From Actinernus sp. WN-2022 (taxonomy: Eukaryota; Cnidaria; Anthozoa; Actiniaria; Actinernidae): a stretch of DNA of 64,000 nt. The notes below the pieces were generated by a model. It had not been told where the DNA came from. It saw only the letters and a list, made by a program, of their open reading frames with translations, and made no database searches. Shown here piece after piece: positions 43,344 to 56,644 of the stretch. Position 1 is the first letter of the stretch, and every line of letters starts with the position of its first letter. The DNA lies in the NCBI GenBank assembly GCA_030867875.1, contig JAOWCC010000237.1, positions 7,623,713 to 7,687,712 of the forward strand. The letters run 5' to 3'. A program made the translations under genes and the position numbers.

Positions 43344-44975
43344 TGTTTCAAAAGGTTCTGCTCTATCAGGAATAGCGACGAATAGACCTAAATCAAGCTA
43401 GCTCTGACCTCTGGTTTATTCACTTCTACTCCGAGCGTATCACGCAATAAAAACACTCCACATAAACATAACATTCATGTAGGCCAATCACGTGCCTGAT
43501 TACATATTGTAACATCCTCCTCGTTTTAAGAGAATAACAATACTCTAAAGACAAGATGACGTAGTACGCACGTTGTCCTTTGTTAATAACTTTGAGTATT
43601 GTGGAGTTAACATAATATTTTAAGTAACCAGGAGCCTTCCTCGAACGCTGAGGCCGCACTGGCTCCTTCGGATGATTGGTGTGCGCGTTAGGAGGACTGG
43701 TCTGTGAAGATGTGGGAGGCTGGTTCGTTCGCTCATGTTGTAATGTTGTAAGGCAGGTGCGATCTGTCCTTGAAGGTCTCGCCCCGACGAGCTTTTACCC
43801 GGCTGAGCCTGTTTCGATGTTGTCATGGCTTCCGGACTCTCCGCTGATTTCTTCATATGGCACCGGTTTCTCCGGTACACATCCCCTTCAGGTGTTTCAA
43901 CGCTGTATGACGGTTCATCCAGCCTAGCCGTCACGGTTGCTTTCTTTCGGGTTTTTTCTCCCAACCGAAATGGTTTTAATCGAACTACGTCGCCTTCCTC
44001 CAGCACTGGCAGGTCGTACGATTGTAGAACTTAGCCTGCCTATTTTGTCGCTTATCCAACTCCTTGATTTCCTTGTCCGGATACACAACTCTGGGTTGCA
44101 ATAAAGTTTTTGTAGTTGGAAGAAGAGTCCTCGTCCTCCTGTTCATTAGGCGCTGGGTTGGGTTCGACTTCAAACCCTGGGTTGCCGTGTTCCGGTAGTC
44201 GAGAATCGCCAGATAGGGCTCTGTTCCGGACTCAAGCGCTTTGCGGAGAAGCTGCTTAGCTGTTTTCACCGCTGATTCCGCCTTGCTGTTGCCCGGACTG
44301 CTCGTGTTATCTTCAAAGTCCCATGTCTTGGCAAACTTCGCAAATTCTTCTGCACTGAATTGTCGGCCATTGTCACTGATTAAACGATCCGGGCAGCCGT
44401 ATCGGGCAAAATGATTCTTAAGCTTTAAGATGACTGTCGCTGCACGGGTGTTCGGTAATCTATCTATCTCCCAGAAGTTACTGTAATAGTCCACCGTGAT
44501 TAAGAATTCTTTGTTGTCAAACGTAAACAGGTCAACACCGACCTGTTCCCACGGACGGGTTGGAGTCTCGTGAGGCATCAGTCTCTTTCTGGGGACTTGT
44601 TCCATACGCTCGGCGCGTTTCACATGCTGCAACTAGCTCCTTTATTTCGGCGGACATTCCTGGCCAATAGAGCGTTTCTCTCGCTCGTCTCAGACACGAC
44701 TCTTCCTCTTGGTGGGAGGAAAGTAGCTTCTGCTTCATTTCGTGGCGCATGCTGCTTGGAATGACTATTATTTGCCCTCGGAATATCATTCCGTCCTGCA
44801 TCGCAAGCTCATCCCGTACACTGAAATAGGGCGTTACAGGTGTCGGTAATTGCTTCCTTTCCTCAGGCCATCCGTGCAGAATGACATCCTTCAGCAGCTG
44901 TAAGGATTCATCTTTACCGGTCGCGGACCGAATTTGTTGTAGCCGCTCGCTCGAGATTCGGAGAAAGTTCGTCAG
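43344..44975 (-). mobile_element. truncated Ty3/Gypsy element, copy 5
   Basis: LTR 43344-43514; Pro variant. Confidence 0.85.
43620..44801 (-). pseudogene. Gypsy integrase remnant, copy 5
   Basis: Frames 44532-44801, 43985-44632 and 43620-44006, with the same lesions as copy 1. Confidence 0.85.
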
Positions 44976-46948
44976 TAAAATGATTCAGAAAAGGCACTTT
45001 TACGCTATTGTACGTTATAATTTGGCTCAGCTGATGTTATTCCTACCATAAGCTAGAGATTTTATTATTCTTTTGAGTAAGGCGTTGATAGATTGAGTAA
45101 TTGCGTTCGACGAAGGAGAAAGAATTATAATCTTGCGTTGGACTGCCTGTGGTCATGTGTGGGTTACCTGTGCTTTCCCAGGCGAAAGAAATCGAGATTT
45201 TGGTGCCCTGGCTGGTGTGCTACAGTTTCGGAATAAATTTTCTCGGCCGGGAAACTGATAAGTACACAATGCGCGCGAGTTCGACGTGCTCACTGGAGTT
45301 GGAAGTTTTAGTGTGCTCTGAAAGTTGTCTTGTTTTCCCAATCAAATACAATGTTGTTTAAAAAGTTCGTAAGTACGATTTGACAAAGCCTGAGGAAAGT
45401 GTATACCACTTCTGGAGCGTTTACAAAGTCTGATGTCCGAGCTACATCGAGCCAAAGATGGTCTGTTTTGTCGGTCTGCCCCTCGATTGGTTCGAAGGCG
45501 AAGGATTTCAGCCGAAGCCACTCCAACCTAGAGGCGATTACTTTGCTGGGATTGTGATTTTCGCTGAACAGATACGAAAACTACAAACATCAAGATACTA
45601 TAAGTATAATCATACCTGAAGAGAAATATTTGAAATATTTGACCGAATTACCCCCTTTTTGGTGAGCTATGTAATTTTTTGGTGAGCTCTCATTAATTCA
45701 ATGACGTCACGGTTCTATTGTCTTGTACTCATGAATAAAGTGGTGGGCTCATGAATAAAGTGGTAGGCTCATGAATAAAGTGTTGGGCTAATGAATAAAG
45801 TGGTGGGCTCATGAATAAAATGGGGGTGAATATATTATCTTTTGTCTGGGGCTCATGAATAAAGTGTGGTGGAATCTGATGACGGCATAGAAGGCGGAGG
45901 ATTTCAATTTCAGCTGCACTGCATAACCCCTACAGAACTCCTAAAATGTCTTTATTATTTTCCTTACAGCTATTACCTTCGCTATCACTCGTAACGTAAT
46001 TCTGAGATCAGAATATTTATAAACCTAAAAGGTAAATCCACAATGACTCATTAGAGCAACTTTGCTATTGACCTTAGGGATTAACGATAACTGAAGGGCC
46101 ATCAGTACAGTTTGATAGAAACAATAGCCCTATTGTTTTGAGGAAAACTCTTGAGATGCAAATTCTTCTCTAAAACTGAACTATAATTACCATACGAATA
46201 AAAACAAATCCACCAGATAAATTAAACAAAGTTTATTCAATTTCAAAAACACCTATTGACAGTTTGTTTTCCTTAGTCTCACAGATTTCATAACTTTCTT
46301 ATTTCTCAGTTCTTGGGTTGATATAATATAATATAATATATATAATATAAGGGTCAAGGAACATTTAAGTATACATGACATTCAGTTATATTTAGTATCG
46401 AATTAATAATCATTGTTAATTAACTATCATCTAGTAATATTCATATAAGAAATATAGAAATATACGCATTTATGTAGACGAAACGACTGAAGGTCTTAAG
46501 TCTAAAATATGATCGGAATTTAGATTTTAGGAAGCAGTTGCATATATTAGTCTATACACCATATACACCATTTGTATTAGCAGTTATTAATTTCATTGAT
46601 GTACTCTTGTAATTTCATGTTTTGCAGAATCAGTCAGTCATATAGTCAGTCAATCAGTCAGTCAATCGACTCATGGTCATGCAGTAAATTCGGGCAGAAT
46701 ACTGCGGTAATAAATTTAAAACTGATTAAAAGAAATCCCTGTGTGTCAAGTCAGTTGTTCTCGGACTTTCCCGCCATCTTTTCTAATGCTTATTATCGCT
46801 GGGTGTTCTTTTATATTTTCCTATCAAGAGACTGATTTTATAGCGCTTGCTTGTTAGTCTGAGAATTCGTCCTCAAGTTTGTCTTCATACTCGAGTCTAA
46901 ATATTGATACATTCCTCTAAAAAAATCCTACTCGATACATACATATGA
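44976..46948. other. spacer 5 (short type)
   Basis: As spacer 1, with the 1-bp deletion near 45201 that breaks an overlapping plus-strand ORF. Exon-like ORF at 45308-45526. A private A-to-T change lies near 46602. Confidence 0.6.
45730..45819. repeat. 20-bp minisatellite, 5 copies (short)
   Basis: Same as 30901-30990 at +14829. Confidence 0.9.
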
Positions 46949-47086
46949 GTTATTTACCGGCTGAGAGGTCCGTATAGAGAAACATTGTGTACGAAGTCTT
47001 GTAATGTACTGACCGAGGCCGCATTACTATATCAACACCGAGTGCACAGTTTCTCTATACAGACCGACCCTAATCCGGTAAATAAC
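46949..47086. repeat. 138-bp inverted repeat, 3' of A4
   Basis: Type A variant. Confidence 0.75.
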
Positions 47087-47732
47087 GTATGTTTTACCTC
47101 TATTCTCTTTCTATTTGAGAGTCGAATCATTGTACAAACTCTAGTTCATTGAAAGAGCGCGCACTAGTTATCGTGACCGTGGTCAGAGATAGGAAAAGCC
47201 GCCCGCCCCTGGAATCAGTCAGATCGCCCGCTCGATCGCGCTCGAAAAACATAAATTGTTTCAGGTAGCAGCTGGACCAATTTAAACGGGCATACTGTTT
47301 GTGATCATCAGTTTAACTTTAGTTAACGTGCCTTTAATAACTTGAGAAATGTTGGGCATTCGTTTTGGAAACAAGGTAGGATCCAAAAAACGTATTTCAA
47401 TGTCATGCACGAATGTCATGGAAAACATCCCACTAAATATGTAAATTGTAGGAAATAGGTTTTCATGCTAACGTTATTCAAGTGAATTGAAATACGTAAA
47501 GGCAAGGCTGCCAACCAGAACAATGTTTTGATATACACCTAAAATGTACACCAATGCATGTTATCAACAACAAAAACCATGATATACGTTTAAATTACTT
47601 ATTGTGCAAGTGAGAATTTATTTTACTTGGCAATTTCTTTGCCTTTCCACTTTTAATGATTCGGAAGATTTCATCACAAAGCAATATTAGCGTTACCATT
47701 TAATTGCCATCACATGTGAATATTGATGAAGG

Positions 47733-48657
47733 TTAACTTGCTCTTTCTCTACAAGGCATAGTGGATTTTAAAGCTGTTGTTATCTTAGGAACACGTAGAC
47801 CAAGAAGAACAGGATTCATAGCAGAGTTTATCATGATGAACCTAGATGCAAACTGCCACAGGTAATCACTGGCTTTACGACTCACAAGTGTTCCCTCGTA
47901 AAACATCACATCCACGAAATAAAGGTTGACAGAAATGAAAAAATAATACAACAATTAGAATGATTGTGACTGTCATTTTTCGGTCTCTCTCAATTCTTCT
48001 TGCGTTGTTTTCTTTTCCCTCCTCTTGTTGAGCTTGTTCGGCATCTCTTTCAGCATTGCATGTTAACTGCTGGATTTGCTGTCTTTGCCGTTTTAACCTC
48101 TTAAAAATTACAACATAAGTCACAGTCATTAGGACTAGTGGAAGAGAAACATGACTGTGGCTGTAGATGAGAAGAAGTACTGTGGATGGGATACCAAACA
48201 AAGGGAGCAGGCACATAAACAAAGCTAGCACCCAGATTATAGCAATGACCATCTTGACTCTTCGACTTGTGACTAAGATCTTGTAACATAGGGGTCGAAG
48301 CACGGCAATCAGTCTATCAAACGACATCGCAGCGATAGTCAAATTGCTAACAAACACGACAAGGCTCCCAAGAAAGTAACAGGTAGCAGTGAGCAAGAAA
48401 TTCTGGCGATTTTTGGAAAGAAGGTAAGTTTGTATCCCTATCACACATCCGTATAGTGAGCCGGTTATGAAGTCGGAGACTGACAGGTTTGCAATGAGCA
48501 ACGTCGAAGGTGTTCGTAAATTCCTCTGAGGATCTTTGCAAATGGCGAAAAGAACAACAAAGCTGCCAACACATGTCACGACTGCCCAGGAAACACAAAA
48601 GAATACCAAACCGGAGTAAAATGATGGATCTGCTTTTTGCGGATCGGTTGAATTCAT
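47733..48657 (-). pseudogene. class A GPCR, type A, copy A4, broken by a 20-bp deletion
   Basis: Identical to A2/A3 up to codon 239 in TM6, then 20 bp are missing at about 47943/47944. The deletion removes WLAALP, including Pro6.50, and shifts frame, so the readable product is 260 aa with an unrelated 21-residue tail and no TM7. The downstream part (47733 to about 47945) survives in another frame. The deletion lies between two A runs (GAAAAAA and CCAAAA), a short-homology deletion. A further change near 47912 (CATCCACG for CATTCACG) lies in the dead 3' part. If it is expressed, nonsense-mediated decay would not necessarily apply to a single-exon transcript. Confidence 0.88.
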
Positions 48658-49025
48658 AGTGTTCTACTACTCTTAGTAGTAGCAGGGAGCGATCATTCTA
48701 TAGTTGGTAAGTTTGACTGTTCCTAGTGAAATTTTTTTTTTTATTCGTAACTAAAAATTAGCTGTGGTTAAAAGAAGTCGACAACCAATCGAAGGCTTGG
48801 AAAAAGCTAAATAGAAATTAGACGTCTATTCCTCCTAAAATTAAATAAAACACAGCGCATTTAGAGGATAGAAAAACTAATTAAGTAGAATGTCAAGTAC
48901 AAAATTAAGAATATCATAACGCGCAAGTTAATATGAATTTCAAAAAGGCTGCAAGGAATAATGTTACAAGCGAAAGTGTTGCCGGATCTGTGGAGATCAG
49001 GATCAGCAGAAGGAATGAAATCTAT

Positions 49026-49221
49026 GAAGACTGCAAGGCTGATCGGACGGCTGTACGATGTTATGTATTGTACACCGTATTTCCATTCGACAGAACGAAC
49101 CTTCTTCAAGGGCTATAACTTAGCTCATATAACTCCTGAAGCAGGTGTTCGTTCTGCCCAACCGAAATACAGTGTACAATAAATAACATCGTACAATCGT
49201 CCGATCAGCCTTGCAGTCTTC
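49026..49221. repeat. long hairpin upstream of A4
   Basis: Type A version, intact although the gene is broken. Confidence 0.8.
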
Positions 49222-49648
49222 GTATACAAGTTAAAATGATTCATATTGAGTGATTAGTTCCATATATTACTGCTGCAAGAAAGGCACTTTTATGCTATTG
49301 TACGTTATAATTTGGCTCAGCTGATGTTATTCCCAGCATAAGCTAAAGATTTTACTATCCTTTTGAGTAAGGCGATGATAGATTGAGTAATCATAGACCT
49401 AATTTGCTTCGCTCTCCGGATCTCAATACAGAACACCTGTCATAACACGTTGAACAGTAAAGGTAAAACAACGTAACTCGTGACGGTGATTCTACTTGAG
49501 GCCGAAATGATACCTACGAATTAACACGGGCCTCATCCGGGGACGAGGATGAAGGGCACGTCTGTGCGTGTTCGGTGCGTGTCTCGTCTCGTCTCAGACC
49601 TTAACTTTGACTTTGTCTGTGTACATGTGGGGTCCAGTATCGGACCAG

Positions 49649-49877
49649 GTTTCATGAGAAAAAAATGGCTCCAAAACCTGGATTTCCAAATTATTGTGAA
49701 AACAATCCCGGATTTTCTCCCTGGTTGGTTATTCTGAATCGTCAAAAACCCGGAATTTCGCTTCTTATTTTTAGAGTAAAACCCTGACCCGGAAATCAAA
49801 ATTAAGTTCAGACCTGTACCCGGTACCGTCGCACGTAGATATTTCGTTATAAACGAGAATGCAATCCCTCCCCCTGT
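49649..49877. repeat. dispersed repeat copy in unit 6
   Basis: Copy of 11101-11329 with no difference noticed. Confidence 0.75.
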
Positions 49878-49945
49878 CTTCATACTCGAGTCTAAATACT
49901 GATACATTCCTCAAAAAAATAATCCTACTCGATACATACATATGA

Positions 49946-50083
49946 GTTATTTACCGGCTGAGAGGTCCGTATAGACAAACATTGTGCACGAAGTCTTGTA
50001 ATGTACTGACCGAGGCCGCATTACTATATCAACACCGAGGGCACAGTTTTTCTATACAGACCGACCCTAATCCGGTAAATAAC
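49946..50083. repeat. 138-bp inverted repeat, 3' of B6
   Basis: Type B variant. Confidence 0.75.
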
Positions 50084-50723
50084 GTATGTTTTTCCTCTAT
50101 TCTCTTTCGATTTGAGAGTCGAATCATTGTACAAACTCCAGTTCATTGAAAGAGCGCGCACTAGTTATCGTGACCGTGGTCAGAGATAGGAAAAGCCACC
50201 CGCACCCGGAATCAGTCAGATCGCAGGAAATTGTAGCTTACCGCCCGCTCGATCGCGCTCGAAAAAAAAAATGTTTCTTTTTCTTCAAGTAGCAGCTGGA
50301 CCAATTTCAACGGGCATACTGTTTGTGATCCTCATTTGAACTTTAGTTAACGTGTCTTTGATAAATTGAGAAATGTTGGGCATTCGTTTTGGAAACAAGG
50401 TAGGTTCCAATAAACGCATTTCAATGTCACGAATGTCATGGAAAACATCCCACTAAATATGTAAATTGTAGGAAATAGGTTTTCATGCTAACGTTATTCA
50501 AGTGAATTGAAACACATAAAGGCAAGGCTCCCAACCAGAATAATGTTTTGATATTCACCTAAAATGTCCGCCTATATATGCATGTTATCAACAACAAAAA
50601 CCACAATATCCGCTTAAATTAATTATCGTGCAAGTGAGGATTTATTTTACTTCGCAATTTCTTTGCCTTTCCACCGTTAATGATTTGTAAGATTTGATCA
50701 CAAAGCAATATTAGCGTTACCAT

Positions 50724-51701
50724 TTAATTGCCATCAGATGTGAATATTGATGAAGGCTCAATTGCCCTTTCTCTACAAGCCAGAGAGGGTTTTAAAGCTG
50801 TTCTTATCTTGGGAACACGTAGGCCAAGAAGAACAGGATTCAGAGCAGAGTTTATCATGCTGAACCTGTATGCAAACTGCCACATGTACTCCCTGGCTTT
50901 ACGACTCACAAGTGTTCCCTTGTAAAACATCATATTCACGAAATAAAGGTTGACAGCAATGAAAAAAGGAACTGCTGCTAACCAAAATAACACAACAATT
51001 AGAATGATTGTGACTGTCATTTTTCGGTCTCTCTCAATTCTTCTCGCGTTGTTTCCTTTTCTCTCCTCTTGTTGAGCTTGTTCGGCAGCTCTTTCAGCAT
51101 TACATGTTAACTGCTGGATGTGCTGTCTCTGCCGTTTTAACCTCTTAAAAATTACAACATAAGTTACAGTCATTAGAACTAGTGGAAGAGAAACATGACT
51201 GTGGCTATAGATGAGAAGAAGTACTGTGGATGGGATACCAAACAAAGGGAGCAGGCACATAAACAAAGCTAGCAACCAGATTATAGCAATGACCATCTTG
51301 ACTCTTCGCCTTGTGACTAAGATCTTGTAGCGTAGAGGTCTAAGCACGGCAATCAGTCTATCAAACGACATAGCAGCGATAGTCAAATTGCTAACAAACA
51401 CGACAAGGCTACCAAGACGATAAACTGTAGCAGTGAGGAAGAAATTCTGGCGATTTTTGGAAAGAAGGTAAGTTTGTATCCCAATCAAACATCCGTATAG
51501 TGAGCCGGTTATGAAGTCGGAGACTGAAAGGTTTGCAATGAGCAACGTCGAAGGTGTTCGTAAATTACTCTGAGGATCTTTGTAAATGGCGAAAAGAACA
51601 ACAAAGCTGCCAACACATGTCATGACTGCCCAGCAAACACAAAAGAATACCAAACCGGAGTAAAATGATGGATCGGCTTTTTGCGGATCGGTTGAATTCA
51701 T
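50724..51701 (-). CDS. class A GPCR, type B, copy B6
   Basis: 325 aa, the same protein as B1. Confidence 0.92.
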   Translation of the reverse strand: MNSTDPQKADPSFYSGLVFFCVCWAVMTCVGSFVVLFAIYKDPQSNLRTPSTLLIANLSVSDFITGSLYGCLIGIQTYLLSKNRQNFFLTATVYRLGSLVVFVSNLTIAAMSFDRLIAVLRPLRYKILVTRRRVKMVIAIIWLLALFMCLLPLFGIPSTVLLLIYSHSHVSLPLVLMTVTYVVIFKRLKRQRQHIQQLTCNAERAAEQAQQEERKGNNARRIERDRKMTVTIILIVVLFWLAAVPFFIAVNLYFVNMMFYKGTLVSRKAREYMWQFAYRFSMINSALNPVLLGLRVPKIRTALKPSLACRERAIEPSSIFTSDGN

Positions 51702-52035
51702 AGTGTTCTCCTAGTAGTAGCTGGGAGCGAGCATTCTATAGTTGTAAGTTTGATTGTTGGTAGCTAACTAGAAATTAGGTGCGGTTACATAGAAGTCAAG
51801 AACCAATGGACGACTTGGAAAAAGCTAAATAGAAATTACACGTCTATTTCTCTTAAATTAAAAAAAGCACAGCACGTCTAGATTAAGGAAAACTAATTAA
51901 GTAGAACGTCAAGTACAAAATTAAGATTATCAAGTTAAAATGAATTTCAAAAAGGCTGCAAGGACCACTGTTACAAGCAAAAGTGTTGCCGGATCTGTGG
52001 AGATCAGGATCAGCAGAAGGAATGAAATCTATGAA

Positions 52036-52231
52036 GACTGCAAGGCTGATCGGACGGTTGTACGATGTTATTTATTGTACACTATATTTCGGTTCGGCAG
52101 AACGAACCTTCTTCAAGGGTTATACGAGATACTTAGCTCATATAACCCCTGAAGCAGGTGTTCGTTCTGCCGTACCGAAATATAGTGTACAATAAAGAAT
52201 ATCGTACATCCGTCCGATCAGCCTTGCAGTC
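52036..52231. repeat. long hairpin upstream of B6
   Basis: Type B version, abutting the LTR at 52232. Confidence 0.8.
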
Positions 52232-53863
52232 TGTTTCAAAAGGTTCTGCTCTATCAGGAATAGCGACGAATAGACCTAAATCAAGCTAGCTCTGACCTCT
52301 GGTTTATTCACTTCTACTCCGAGCGTATCACGCAATAAAAACACTCCACATAAACATAACATTCATGTAGGCCAATCACGTGCCTGATTACATATTGTAA
52401 CATCCTCCTCGTTTTAAGAGAATAACAATACTCTAAAGACAAGATGACGTAGTACGCACGTTGTCCTTTGTTAATAACTTTGAGTATTGTGGAGTTAACA
52501 TAATATTTTAAGTAACCAGGAGCCTTCCTCGAACGCTGAGGCCGCACTGGCTCCTTCGGATGATTGGTGTGCGCGTTAGGAGGACTGGTCTGTGAAGATG
52601 TGGGAGGCTGGTTCGTTCGCTCATGTTGTAATGTTGTAAGGCAGGTGCGATCTGTCCTTGAAGGTCTCGCCCCGACGAGCTTTTACCCGGCTGAGCCTGT
52701 TTCGATGTTGTCATGGCTTCCGGACTCTCCGCTGATTTCTTCATATGGCACCGGTTTCTCCGGTACACATCCCCTTCAGGTGTTTCAACGCTGTATGACG
52801 GTTCATCCAGCCTAGCCGTCACGGTTGCTTTCTTTCGGGTTTTTTCTCCCAACCGAAATGGTTTTAATCGAACTACGTCGCCTTCCTCCAGCACTGGCAG
52901 GTCGTACGATTGTAGAACTTAGCCTGCCTATTTTGTCGCTTATCCAACTCCTTGATTTCCTTGTCCGGATACACAACTCTGGATTGCAATAAAGTTTTTG
53001 TAGTTGGAAGAAGAGTCCTCGTCCTCCTGTTCATTAGGCGCTGGGTTGGGTTCGACTTCAAACCCTGGGTTGCCGTGTTCCGGTAGTCGAGAATCGCCAG
53101 ATAGGGCTCTGTTCCGGACTCAAGCGCTTTGCGGAGAAGCTGCTTAGCTGTTTTCACCGCTGATTCCGCCTTGCTGTTGCCCGGACTGCTCGTGTTATCT
53201 TCAAAGTCCCATGTCTTGGCAAACTTCGCAAATTCTTCTGCACTGAATTGTCGGCCATTGTCACTGATTAAACGATCCGGGCAGCCGTATCGGGCAAAAT
53301 GATTCTTAAGCTTTAAGATGACTGTCGCTGCACGGGTGTTCGGTAATCTATCTATCTCCCAGAAGTTACTGTAATAGTCCACCGTGATTAAGAATTCTTT
53401 GTTGTCAAACGTAAACAGGTCAACACCGACCTGTTCCCACGGACGGGTTGGAGTCTCGTGAGGCATCAGTCTCTTTCTGGGGACTTGTTCCATACGCTCG
53501 GCGCGTTTCACATGCTGCAACTAGCTCCTTTATTTCGGCGGACATTCCTGGCCAATAGAGCGTTTCTCTCGCTCGTCTCAGACACGACTCTTCCTCTTGG
53601 TGGGAGGAAAGTAGCTTCTGCTTCATTTCGTGGCGCATGCTGCTTGGAATGACTATTATTTGCCCTCGGAATATCATTCCGTCCTGCATCGCAAGCTCAT
53701 CCCGTACACTGAAATAGGGCGTTACAGGTGTCGGTAATTGCTTCCTTTCCTCAGGCCATCCGTGCAGAATGACATCCTTCAGCAGCTGTAAGGATTCATC
53801 TTTACCGATCGCGGACCGAATTTGTTGTAGCCGCTCGCTCGAGATTCGGAGAAAGTTCGTCAG
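52232..53863 (-). mobile_element. truncated Ty3/Gypsy element, copy 6
   Basis: LTR 52232-52402; Ser variant. One private change near 53807 (CCGATCGCGG). Confidence 0.85.
52508..53689 (-). pseudogene. Gypsy integrase remnant, copy 6
   Basis: Frames 53420-53689, 52873-53520 and 52508-52894, with the same lesions as copy 1. Confidence 0.85.
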
Positions 53864-55897
53864 TAAAATGATTCAGAAAAGGCACTTTTACGCTATTGTA
53901 CGTTATAATTTGGCTCAGCTGATGTTATTCCTACCATAAGCTAGAGATTTTATTATTCTTTTGAGTAAGGCGTTGATAGATTGAGTAATTGCGTTCGACG
54001 AAGGAGAAAGAATTATAATCTTGCGTTGGACTGCCTGTGGTCATGTGTGGGTTACCTGTGCTTTCCCAGGCGAAAGAAATCGAGATTTTTGGTGCCCTGG
54101 CTGGTGTGCTACAGTTTCGGAATAAATTTTCTCGGCCGGGAAACTGATAAGTACACAATGCGCGCGAGTTCGACGTGCTCACTGGAGTTGGAAGTTTTAG
54201 TGTGCTCTGAAAGTTGTCTTGTTTTCCCAATCAAATACAATGTTGTTTAAAAAGTTCGTAAGTACGATTTGACAAAGCCTGAGGAAAGTGTATACCACTT
54301 CTGGAGCGTTTACAAAGTCTGATGTCCGAGCTACATCGAGCCAAAGATGGTCTGTTTTGTCGGTCTGCCCCTCGATTGGTTCGAAGGCGAAGGATTTCAG
54401 CCGAAGCCACTCCAACCTAGAGGCGATTACTTTGCTGGGATTGTGATTTTCGCTGAACAGATACGAAAACTACAAACATCAAGATACTATAAGTATAATC
54501 ATACCTGAAGAGAAATATTTGAAATATTTGACCGAATTACCCCCTTTTTGGTGAGCTATGTAAATTTTTGGTGAGCTCTCATTAATTCAATGACGTCACG
54601 GTTCTATTGTCTTGTACTCATGAATAAAGTGGTGGGCTCATGAATAAAGTGGTGGGCTCATGAATAAAGTGGTAGGCTCATGAATAAAGTGGTGGGCTCA
54701 TGAATAAAGTGGTAGGCTCATGAATAAAGTGTTGGGCTAATGAATAAAGTGGTGGGCTCATGAATAAAATGGGGGTGAATATATTATCTTTTGTCTGGGG
54801 CTCATGAATAAAGTGTGGTGGAATCTGATGACGGCATAGAAGGCGGAGGATTTCAATTTCAGCTGCACTGCATAACCCCTACAGAACTCCTAAAATGTCT
54901 TTATTATTTTCCTTACAGCTATTACCTTCGCTATCACTCGTAACGTAATTCTGAGATCAGAATATTTATAAACCTAAAAGGTAAATCCACAATGACTCAT
55001 TAGAGCAACTTTGCTATTGACCTTAGGGATTAACGATAACTGAAGGGCCATCAGTACAGTTTGATAGAAACAATAGCCCTATTGTTTTGAGGAAAACTCT
55101 TGAGATGCAAATTCTTCTCTAAAACTGAACTATAATTACCATACGAATAAAAACAAATCCACCAGATAAATTAAACAAAGTTTATTCAATTTCAAAAACA
55201 CCTATTGACAGTTTGTTTTCCTTAGTCTCACAGATTTCATAACTTTCTTATTTCTCAGTTCTTGGGTTGATATAATATAATATAATATATATAATATAAG
55301 GGTCAAGGAACATTTAAGTATACATGACATTCAGTTATATTTAGTATCGAATTAATAATCATTGTTAATTAACTATCATCTAGTAATATTCATATAAGAA
55401 ATATAGAAATATACGCATTTATGTAGACGAAACGACTGAAGGTCTTAAGTCTAAAATATGATCGGAATTTAGATTTTAGGAAGCAGTTGCATATATTAGT
55501 CTATACACCATATACACCATTTGTATTAGCAGTTATTAATTTCATTGATGAACTCTTGTAATTTCATGTTTTGCAGAATCAGTCAGTCATATAGTCAGTC
55601 AATCAGTCAGTCAATCGACTCATGGTCATGCAGTAAATTCGGGCAGAATACTGCGGTAATAAATTTAAAACTGATTAAAAGAAATCCCTGTGTGTCAAGT
55701 CAGTTGTTCTCGGACTTTCCCGCCATCTTTTCTAATGCTTATTATCGCTGGGTGTTCTTTTATATTTTCCTATCAAGAGACTGATTTTATAGCGCTTGCT
55801 TGTTAGTCTGAGAATTCGTCCTCAAGTTTGTCTTCATACTCGAGTCTAAATATTGATACATTCCTCTAAAAAAATCCTACTCGATACATACATATGA
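53864..55897. other. spacer 6 (long type)
   Basis: As spacer 2. Exon-like ORF at 54197-54415; AGTC run at 55579-55617. Confidence 0.6.
54619..54768. repeat. 20-bp minisatellite, 8 copies (long)
   Basis: Same as 39810-39959 at +14809. Confidence 0.9.
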
Positions 55898-56035
55898 GTT
55901 ATTTACCGGCTGAGAGGTCCGTATAGAGAAACATTGTGTACGAAGTCTTGTAATGTACTGACCGAGGCCGCATTACTATATCAACACCGAGTGCACAGTT
56001 TCTCTATACAGACCGACCCTAATCCGGTAAATAAC
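55898..56035. repeat. 138-bp inverted repeat, 3' of B7
   Basis: Type A variant beside a B gene. Confidence 0.75.
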
Positions 56036-56644
56036 GTATGTTTTACCTCTATTCTCTTTCTATTTGAGAGTCGAATCATTGTACAAACTCTAGTTCATTG
56101 AAAGAGCGCGCACTAGTTATCGTGACCGTGGTCAGAGATAGGAAAAGCCGCCCGCCCCTGGAATCAGTCAGATCGCCCGCTCGCGCTCGAAAAACATAAA
56201 TTGTTTCAGGTAGCAGCTGGACCAATTTAAACGGGCATACTGTTTGTGATCCTCAGTTTAACTTTAGTTAACGTGCCTTTAATAACTTGAGAAATGTTGG
56301 GCATTCGTTTTGGAAACAAGGTAGGATCCAAAAAACGCATTTCAATGTCACGAATGTCATGGAAAACATCCCACTAAATATGTAAATTGTAGGAAATAGG
56401 TTTTCATGCTAACGTTATTCAAGTGAATTGAAACACATAAAGGCAAGGCTCCCAACCAGAATAATGTTTTGATATTCACCTAAAATGTCCGCCTATATAT
56501 GCATGTTATCAACAACAAAAACCACAATATCCGCTTAAATTAATTATCGTGCAAGTGAGGATTTATTTTACTTCGCAATTTCTTTGCCTTTCCACCGTTA
56601 ATGATTTGTAAGATTTGATCACAAAGCAATATTAGCGTTACCAT

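Larger units (their letters stand above)
40924..46783. repeat. array unit 5 (B5 only, short minisatellite)
   Basis: 5860 bp, the counterpart of unit 3 with a 1-bp deletion in a T run near 45201. It has the same A/B flank junction at about 41526. Confidence 0.9.
46784..55732. repeat. array unit 6 (A4 broken, B6, long minisatellite)
   Basis: 8949 bp, exactly 20 bp shorter than units 2 and 4 because of the deletion in A4. Confidence 0.9.
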
